Source of the DNA: Mallotus nudiflorus
Lineage: Eukaryota; Streptophyta; Magnoliopsida; Malpighiales; Euphorbiaceae
NCBI GenBank assembly: GCA_947683625.1
Contig: CANTUR010000124.1
Location: 2,454,001 to 2,518,000 of the forward strand
DNA length: 64,000 nucleotides
Reading direction: 5' to 3'
Shown here: in pieces, positions 57,438-64,000 of the stretch
How the letters are laid out: each line of letters opens with the position of its first letter
Position numbering within the stretch: position 1 is the stretch's first letter
Notes under the pieces: generated by a model
The model's database searches: none
Told to the model about the DNA's origin: nothing
The model's input: the letters and a program-made list of their open reading frames with translations, nothing else
Made by a program: the position numbers and the translations under genes

Positions 57438-58556
57438 ATGAGGAGGTGAGTGCGTGTCGCTCCACCGGACGTTGAGGCCGAGGATGATGAGTCTTTTCAG
57501 GATGAGGTTTTACCTCCTGAGCAGCCAGTTAGACGTAGAGGTCGTGGCAGAGGTAGACCTCGAGGAGCGACAGGTCACCGTAGGCAGAGAGAGTTATAGG
57601 ATGAGGAGCCTGTTGAGCCTGAGTTTGATGTTCCTATTCCTCCAGTTGTTCCGCCTGTTCAGCCTGCCTATCAGCAGGGTATGTCTGACCCTAAGGCAGC
57701 TTTGTTCTATGCCCGAGTTGGCAGGATTACGTTTGATGGGACTTCTCATCCGTTAGACTTTCTGCACACGATCGAGACTCGGACTCGGACTGCTCATACC
57801 GAGTACTAGCGGATCATGATCATTGAGTTTTCTGTTAAGGGACCAGCCCTAGATTGGTTCATTCAGATGATCCAGCCTTACATGATGACGATGACCTGGG
57901 CTCAGTTTCGAGAGCGGTTTATGAGGAGATTCTATCTAGAGCCTCTCCGTATGAGCTATCATCTCCGTTTGACCAATATTTCTCGTGGTGATCGATCTGT
58001 AGAGTACACCCGAGAGTTTCTTCGACTGGGTAGATATGCAGAGGATTTGATGCGAGATTAGTATTTCACGATCACTACCTATGTTACTGGTTTGGGTTCA
58101 GCTTTTGCTGGTATGCCTACAGCAGGCCTTACTCTGGAGTCTGTGATTAAGTTGGCCAAGGAGATTAAGCTGAGGCTAGTTAGGCAGGGAGCGATGCCTG
58201 ATTACTATCAGCTGGGAGTTCAGTCGAGTGGATTGCAAACTACACCATATTCGAGTTTTCATATTGGTTCGAGTAGTCAGCAGAGAGGTCCGACTCAACA
58301 GAGTCAGAGGCAGCAGCAGCGAGTGCATCAGAGCAGTAGACATGGCCGTGGAGGTCAGCGTAGGTCGTTTAGATTTGGGTCAGGTGCTTCGAGCAGTAGT
58401 AGTGGTCGTAGTTCTGGATCAGCTGCCAGTGTATGCCAGACCTGCGGTAGAGTCCATCAGGGACCGTGTTACCTGACACCGCTGACATGCTTCAGATACA
58501 GGCAGACAGGATATTTTTCTAGATCGTGTCCTTATTCCGGGTATCAGCAGCCGTAG
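57438..58556 (+). pseudogene. chromovirus gag
   Basis: From ATG 57438 one frame encodes an acidic, then RGRGRGRPRGATG-basic N-terminus and the capsid blocks ALFYARVGRITFDGTSHP, FSVKGPALDWFIQM, MTWAQFRERFMRRFY and VEYTREFLRLGRYAEDLM. A serine/glutamine-rich linker leads to a knuckle remnant CFRYRQTGYFSRSC, in which the second cysteine and the histidine are both tyrosine. In-frame stops are TGA 57447, TAG 57597, TAG 57807, TAG 58059 and TAG 58554; most replace Gln. Confidence 0.85.
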
Positions 58557-59250
58557 ATTCCGCGATTCCCACAACAGTCGATTGGTAGTGCTGCACCCGT
58601 GCCATTTTAGTTACCACCAGCTCAGCATTAGAGTTCCACTCAGTTTGTTCCATAGTAGAGCCGTGGTAGAGGTACTAGAGGAGGTGCCAGAGGTGTTGGT
58701 CAGGCTTTTACAAGTCAGCAGGGAGGTCGAGGCCAGGCCATAGTTTTCCATCTCACTCAGCAGGATGCTCAAGCATCCAATGCAGTCGTGGCAGGTATTG
58801 TTTCTGTTTATTACCTGGATGCATGGGTTTTATTTGATCCGGGTGCCACGCATCCGTTTGTTTCTCCCGTTTTTGCTTCTAAATCTTGTTCGTAAGCTTC
58901 GAGGATGACTTTTCCTTTGTCTGTTGCCACTCCTCTGCGCGATTCTTTGGACATTGATATTGTTCTTTCTGGTTGTCCATTTCTCGTGGAAAATAGAGAA
59001 TTACCCGCTGATTTGATCTTGTTGGGTGTGATGGAGTTTGATGTTATTTTGGGAATGGATTGGTTATCTCAACACTATACCATGGTAGATTGCAGGAATA
59101 AAAAGGTGACGTTCAGAATTCCTGATGAAGCAGATTTTAAGTTTGTGGGTGATAGGAGTTCAGCACCTCAGAATCTTATTTCTGCTATTACGGCTAGGAA
59201 ATTGTTGAGGCAAGGTTGTCAGGGATATTTGGCATTGGTCAGGGATACTT
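58557..59250 (+). pseudogene. chromovirus protease
   Basis: In the same frame as gag. A G/R-rich stretch is followed by DAWVLFDPGATHPFVSP, where the active-site D-S/T-G reads D-P-G, and LLGVMEFDVILGMDWLSQHY, the typical end of chromovirus proteases. Stops at several Q codons between 58600 and 58660 and a TAA near 58893. Leads directly into RT. Confidence 0.8.
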
Positions 59251-60182
59251 CAGTGGAGAAGTTGTCACTCACAGATGTTCCTGTTGCCTATGAGTTTCCT
59301 GATGTTTTTCCCGAGGAGTTGCCAGGTTTACCACCTCACAGAGAGATTGAGTTCTGTATAGATGTGGTTCCAGGCACTACTCCTATATCTATGCCACCCT
59401 ACAGAATGGCTCCTGCAGAGTTGAAAGAGTTAAAGGAGCGGTTGCAAGAGTTGTTGGATAAAGGTTTAATCAGACCCAGTGTTTTTCCTTAGGGTGTACC
59501 AGTCCTGTTTGTAAAGAAGAAGGATGGTACCTTGAGACTGTGCATTGACTACAGAGAGCTTAACAAGGTGACAGTGAAGAACAAGTATCCTCTCCCGAGG
59601 ATAGATAACTTATTTGATCAGCTACAGGGTGCACAGTTCTTTTCTAAGATTGATATGAGGTCGGATTATCATCAGCTACGGATTAGTGAAGCCGATGTTC
59701 CTAAAATAGCATTTCGCACTCGATATGGCCATTATGAGTTTCTGGTGATGTCTTTTGGTTTGACTAATGCACCAGCAGCTTTTATGGACTTGATGAACAG
59801 GGTATTCAGACCATATATGGATCAGTTTGTGGTAGTCTTCATTGATGATATACTGATTTATTCAAGGAGTATGAAAAAGTATGTATATCATTTGAGGACT
59901 GTACTACAGACACTGAGAGATCATCAGCTTTATGCTAAATTCTCGAAGTGTGATTTCTGGATGGAGAGTGTTTCTTTTCTTAAACACGTAGTGTCTAAAG
60001 AAGGTATCCAGGTTGATCCACAGAAGATTGAGGCAGTGTCTGAGTGGCCTAGACCGACTTCTGTTACTAAGATTTGGAGTTTTCTGGGTTTAGCCGGGTA
60101 TTATAGGCGGTTTGTACAAGATTTCTCCAGAATAACAGCCCCTATGACTCGCTTGACTCGGAAGAATGTTAGATTCGAGTGA
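59251..60182 (+). pseudogene. chromovirus reverse transcriptase
   Basis: FPDVFPEELPGLPPHREIEF, GLIRPS with TAG 59490 for tryptophan, VPVLFVKKKDGTLRLCIDYR, ELNKVTVKNKYPLPRID, FSKIDMRSDYHQLRI (the usual G-Y-H reads D-Y-H) and the catalytic VVFIDDILIYS (about 59830). A complete thumb region ends GLAGYYRRFVQDFSRI. A TGA at 60180 replaces the conserved tryptophan before SEACE. Confidence 0.92.
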
Positions 60183-60640
60183 TCAGAAGCTTGTGAGAAT
60201 AGTTTCCAATTATTGAAGGAGAAGTTGACCACAACGCCAGTGTTAGCTTTGCCTAATAATGTGGATAAGTTCACAGTTTACTGTGATGCCTTTAGAATTG
60301 GCCTTGGTTGTGTGTTGATGCAGAATGGTAGGGTGATAGCCTATGCTTCGAGGCAGTTAAAGAAGCATGAGCAGAACTATCCCACACATGACCTTGAAAT
60401 GGCTGCAGTGATCTTTGCTTTGAAGTGGAGACATTATCTGTACAGGGTGACTTGTGAGATTTTTATAGATCACAAGAGCCATAAGTACATTTTCCAACAG
60501 CGAGATCTGAATCTGAGGTAAAGGAGATGGTTAGAATTGTTGAAGGATTATGACTGTGAGATTTTATATCATCCGGGTAAAGCTAATGTAGTAGCAGATG
60601 CCTTGAGTAGAAAGTCCTCAGGCAGTCTTGCTCACATCAA
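60183..60640 (+). pseudogene. chromovirus RNase H
   Basis: FTVYCDAFRIGLGCVLMQNG contains the first aspartate. YASRQLKKHEQNYPTHDLEM contains the glutamate and FIDHKSHKYIFQQRDLN the next aspartate region. A TAA at 60519 replaces Gln in the L-R-Q-R-R-W block. The terminal YHPGKANVVADALSRKS is intact. Confidence 0.9.
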
Positions 60641-61900
60641 TGTTGAGAGGAGACCGTTGATCCAGGAGTTGCATCTGTTGGTGGATCAAGGTCTGATGAT
60701 GAAGATCAGTAGGTCAGGTGGACTGTTAGCTCAATTTAAAGTGCGATCTGTACTGAGGGATAGGATTAAAGCAGCTCAGAGTCGAGATCCTATTCTAGAA
60801 GAGCTTGCAGAGAATGTCAGAGCAGGGAAGTTCACTGATTTCACACTCGATGACGATGGTGTGTTGTGGATCAGTGGTAGATTGTGTGTTCCTGATGTGG
60901 ATGATTTGAGAGAAGAGATCCTAGAGGAAGCACATTCTACAGCCTATAGCGTACATCCGGGTGTTACTAAGATGTACCACAGTATCAGAGACTTATACTG
61001 GTGGGATGGATTGAAGAAGGATGTCGCTGATTATGTTGCTAAGTGTCTGACGTGTCAGCAAGTGAAAGTTGAACATCAGAAGCCTTCTGGGAAGCTTCAG
61101 CCTCTTCCTATTCCCGAGTGGAAGTGGGAAAGGATAGCTATGGATTTTATGGTTGGTTTACCTCGTTCTAAGGATGGATACGATTCCATCTGGGTGATTA
61201 TAGACAGATTGACGAAGTTTGCACATTTCTTGCCTGTGAAAGCCACTTATTCTGTTGCCAGATTGGCGAAGCTGTACGTGAAGCATATTGTGTGCCTTCA
61301 TGGAGTACCTGTGTCCATTGTGTCAGACAGAGGTTCAGTGTTTACTTCTCATTTTTGGCAGAAGTTGTAAGAAGCGATGGGCACTAGGTTAGATTTCAGT
61401 ACTGCTTTTCATCCTCAGACAGATGGTCAATCTGAGAGGACGATCCAGACACTAGAAGATATGTTGAGGATGTGTCCTGGATTTGGGAGGTAGCTGGGAT
61501 GATCATTTGCCACTTATTGAGTTTGCATATAATAACAGTTACCATAACAGTATTGGTATGACACCATATGAGGCGTTATACGGAAGGAAGTGTAGATCCC
61601 TTTTGAGTTGGGATGAGATTGGTGAAAGAGCTTTGACTGGACCTGAGATGGTTCAGGATGCTGTAGAGAAAGTTACCGTGATTAAGAGCAGATTAGAGAC
61701 CGCAGTTAGTAGACAGAAGAGCTATGCGGATCCTAGGTGCAAAGATGTGGAGTTTCAGGTTGGAGATTTTATTTTTCTGAAGGTATCTCCGATGAAGGGT
61801 GTGATGAGATTTGGCAGGAAGGGTAAGTTAGCATCGAGATATATCGGACCGTTTGAGATTCTGGAGAGAGTTGGCACTGTTGCATATCGGTTGGATTTGC
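60641..61900 (+). pseudogene. chromovirus integrase core
   Basis: The HHCC zinc region runs from AHSTAYSVHPGVTKMYHSI to CLTCQQVK. The catalytic triad is present: MDFMVGLPRSKDG, VSDRGSVFTSHFW and QTDGQSERTIQTLED. A TAA at 61368 replaces Gln, and a 2-bp loss in a GT run near 61472 shifts the frame before LGGSWDDHLPLIEFAYNN. The C-terminal domain continues with GPFEILERVGTVAYRLDLP. Confidence 0.9.
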
Positions 61901-62181
61901 CTCTGAGTATGTCATAGGTGCATCCAGTATTTCATATCTCGATGCTGAGGAAGTATATCTCAAACCCTTCACACGTGTTGCAGCCTGACAGTGTAGAAGT
62001 GAGTGAAGATTTGACGTTTGTGGAATAACTTGTGGCGATCGTTGATTATCAGGTTCGATAGTTGCGGTCGAAGCAGATTCCGATGGTCAAGGTTCTGTGG
62101 CGTAGCGACAGAGTTGAGGAGCATACGTGGGAGACTGAAGCTGAGATGCGAGCTTTTTACTCGTATCTCTTTCCTTCTTGA
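61901..62181 (+). pseudogene. chromovirus integrase tail and chromodomain
   Basis: After TAG 61915 (Gln position) come HPVFHISMLRKYI, then VAIVDYQVR-stop-LRSKQIPMVKVLW and RSDRVEEHTWETEAEMRAFY, ending at TGA 62181. This is the C-terminal chromodomain that defines chromoviruses and targets insertion to chromatin marks. Three stops, all at Gln positions. Confidence 0.85.
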
Positions 62182-62215
62182 TCCTGTTTTCTGGAATTCG
62201 GGAACGAATTCTTGT

Positions 62216-62228
62216 AAGGGGGGGAGAC
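62216..62228 (+). other. chromovirus polypurine tract
   Basis: AAGGGGGGGAGAC immediately before the 3' LTR, the plus-strand primer site. Confidence 0.85.
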
Positions 62229-64000
62229 TATAATATCCCGTGTTTTTAAATATTTTTATAATGCATCGGGATATGCAGTGTTAATAATTTTTGTATATAT
62301 TTATGAAATTTTTATGAGTTTGCTATTTAATTAAAGCTAAATTTAATTGTTTATTATTATTTGAAGTGTTTTACGTAAAATTTTCCCGGGACTTGCATTT
62401 TCGGGGAAATTGATACGTAAACTATTTATATTTAATTATTTTAAATGAATTTCCATAATTGCATGAACTCATACATATTTTTAAAATACTAAATAAAGCC
62501 TATGTGTGTATATATTTATTTAATTAGGGTTTAATTTATTACCCAAATATTTTATTATTTATTTATTTGGTTTATTGTTATTTAATTATTTTCATATAGT
62601 ATATAAATTATTAAAATATTAAATGTGTGGTGTGTGATTTTTTCAAATATTTTATTAATATACCATATTATAATATATATACATATATTTTTATATTATT
62701 TTTCTTTTTCTTTTTCTTTCTTTCTTTTTCTTTTCTTTTCCCTTCGGTTTCTTCTTCTTCCCCGACAACTCACTCCCTCTCACCCTCATCGTCCAATCAC
62801 CGACCGTCAGTGTGCCTTCCCCTGCGTGTCGCCGTTCTCCTCCGCTGCCTCGCTGTCCCAACCGTCTTCTCCGGCAACGGTGTGCTCGTTTTCTGCCATT
62901 TTTGGCCGAACCACCAAGCTTCAACGTTTCTTCCTCCTCCGGCCACCAAACTTCGCATTTTTGGTGTCTTTGGACTCCTCTAGCAATGGTAATCTTGATT
63001 CTAGCTTTGGTTTGAGTTCAAATTCCCTTGAATTCCTTGTTTTTCGATTTTTCTCATTTTGACCGAATTAGGTTTTTCAAATTTTTTTGAATTTTTATTG
63101 TTGATTCATGAAAAATTCCTTCACAAATGTTGTTCCCCTTAGCTTAATCTACATGTGTGAATTTTTGTAGAATTTTTGGAGATTATTTTGATTTTTGGGT
63201 ATTTTTGAATATTTTAATATTATTTTCTAATTTTTGGAAATTAATTAAATAAATTATGAAATTGTGTTTTATGGTAAATATAGGTGTTGAAATGAATTAT
63301 AGGAATTTATTTGGAATTTTTATGAATTTCTATATATTTATTTTGAATTTAATTAATTTATGGAATTTTTGGAAAATTAGGTTAATTGTGTTTCTAATTG
63401 AAATTAATTGGTTAATTGAGTTTAATTATTGATATTATTGATAAATATGTTGAGAAGATTAATTTTGAGTAATTATATAATTTTTGATGAATTTTTGAAG
63501 TAATTTTAGTATATTTATATATATAGGGGCATTTTGGTAATTTTATTCTAAATTGACAAAAAATGTAATTTAATTGGTTTTAATAGTTATTTAAGGTATA
63601 AAAATGATTTCTACAAATTATTTAGTATTTTTAACTAATTAAAACTATTTTTCGTGAATTATTTTTAATTATATATATAATATACAATTTTACTAATAGA
63701 ATGAGTTTTTATCGGTTTTTACTGTGTTTTAAAGGTTAATTAAGTAATTTCTACTTATAAAATGTATTTCTGTGATATAAGGGTATTTTTGATATTTTTA
63801 CAATTATTCCGTGAATTGTGGACCCCGATCGGTAAACTGTAGTTTGGAGTCCGACCGAGGGGTTGTGGATGAGTTGTTGTGCTTATTTTTCAAAGTGTGT
63901 TTCTTTGCAAGGCCGACTCTACTCTTTGAGTAGAGAGATGTCTGTTTTGCAGGGGAGGTTCTGTAGAATTTTCGATAGAATTCTCGTAAAACGTGATGTC
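62229..64000 (+). repeat. 3' LTR of the chromovirus, first 1772 bp
   Basis: Starts TATAATATCCCGTG (TG changed to TA) and follows the 5' LTR closely, with a shorter CTTTTT tract at 62700-62740. Continues past the window end. ORFs here are phenylalanine/serine-rich products of the pyrimidine tract and leader, not genes. Confidence 0.95.

Larger units (their letters stand above)
53992..64000 (+). mobile_element. Tekay/del-type chromovirus, nearly complete, nested in element E
   Basis: 5' LTR 53992-57237, PBS 57240, gag-protease-RT-RNase H-integrase-chromodomain in one frame, polypurine tract 62216-62228, and a 3' LTR from 62229 that runs past the window end. The left flank is AAATG; the right flank cannot be seen. 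I compared the first about 470 bp of the two LTRs by eye and found about nine differences (about 2 percent), a fairly recent insertion. A solo LTR of the same family is at 29583-32688. Confidence 0.93.

Noticed and set aside
57454..57756. 100-codon open frame at the start of the chromovirus gag
   Set aside because: Shadow frame. The gag frame one register away carries the conserved capsid residues and joins the rest of pol in the same phase.
62625..63062. 145-codon phenylalanine/serine-rich open frame near the right end
   Set aside because: It lies in the LTR, is a translation of the CTTTTT pyrimidine tract and leader, and its equivalent in the 5' LTR (54388-54857) is broken differently.
53992..64000. 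Endogenous pararetrovirus
   Set aside because: LTRs, integrase with a D-D-E triad and a C-terminal chromodomain show a Ty3/gypsy chromovirus; no movement protein or coat features were seen.

Overview
The window is plant nuclear DNA, most likely from an AT-rich eudicot. It has plant-type GT-AG introns, a malectin-like leucine-rich-repeat receptor kinase (LRR-RLK) locus, and dense Ty3/gypsy and Ty1/copia LTR retrotransposons with plant-specific features (chromodomain integrase, second RNase H, antisense additional ORFs). I cannot name the species. I see no intact host gene; every protein-coding region I recognise is interrupted by stops, frameshifts or insertions.

The organising structure is one minus-strand LRR-RLK gene pulled apart over about 36.6 kb. 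Its exons run down the minus strand: malectin N half 40991-40443, malectin C half about 34745-34240, the DPC-motif exon 34174-34030, LRR exons 33951-33880 and 33362-~33313, then kinase exons 5821-4468. A degenerate Copia element (about 35230-40168, plus strand) sits in the malectin intron. A 5'-truncated Tat-type gypsy element B (about 5956-33312, minus) lies between the LRR and the kinase. B has two insertions of its own. One is a 3106-bp solo LTR (29583-32688, 5-bp TSD TCAAC) that splits B's protease. The other is a 16.6-kb Tat/Ogre-like gypsy element A (7423-24024, minus, TSD ATACC/ATACT) that splits an antisense ORF of B. Element A carries gag, protease plus G-patch-like segment, RT-RNase H, second RNase H and integrase on the minus strand. 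Downstream it has antisense (plus-strand) ORFs with their own TATA boxes and introns, including a plant-mobile-domain protein, and an eight-copy 77-bp minisatellite next to its 3' LTR.

To the left (1-2203) is another minus-strand gypsy copy (LTR, PBS, gag, RT) whose gag is split by a PIF/Harbinger-like MITE. Segments 2204-5300 and 44099-52085 are paralogous and carry two RLK copies in the same orientation. The second copy has been broken up by a CACTA-like segment, a Mutator-type MITE with a 10-bp TSD, and a 3-kb solo LTR of another family.

To the right, 52172-53991 is a plus-strand gypsy gag fragment. It is interrupted by a nearly complete Tekay/del-type chromovirus (53992 to beyond 64000) with 3.2-kb LTRs. 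That chromovirus keeps a single gag-pol frame broken almost only by Q/W/R-to-stop changes and one 2-bp deletion.
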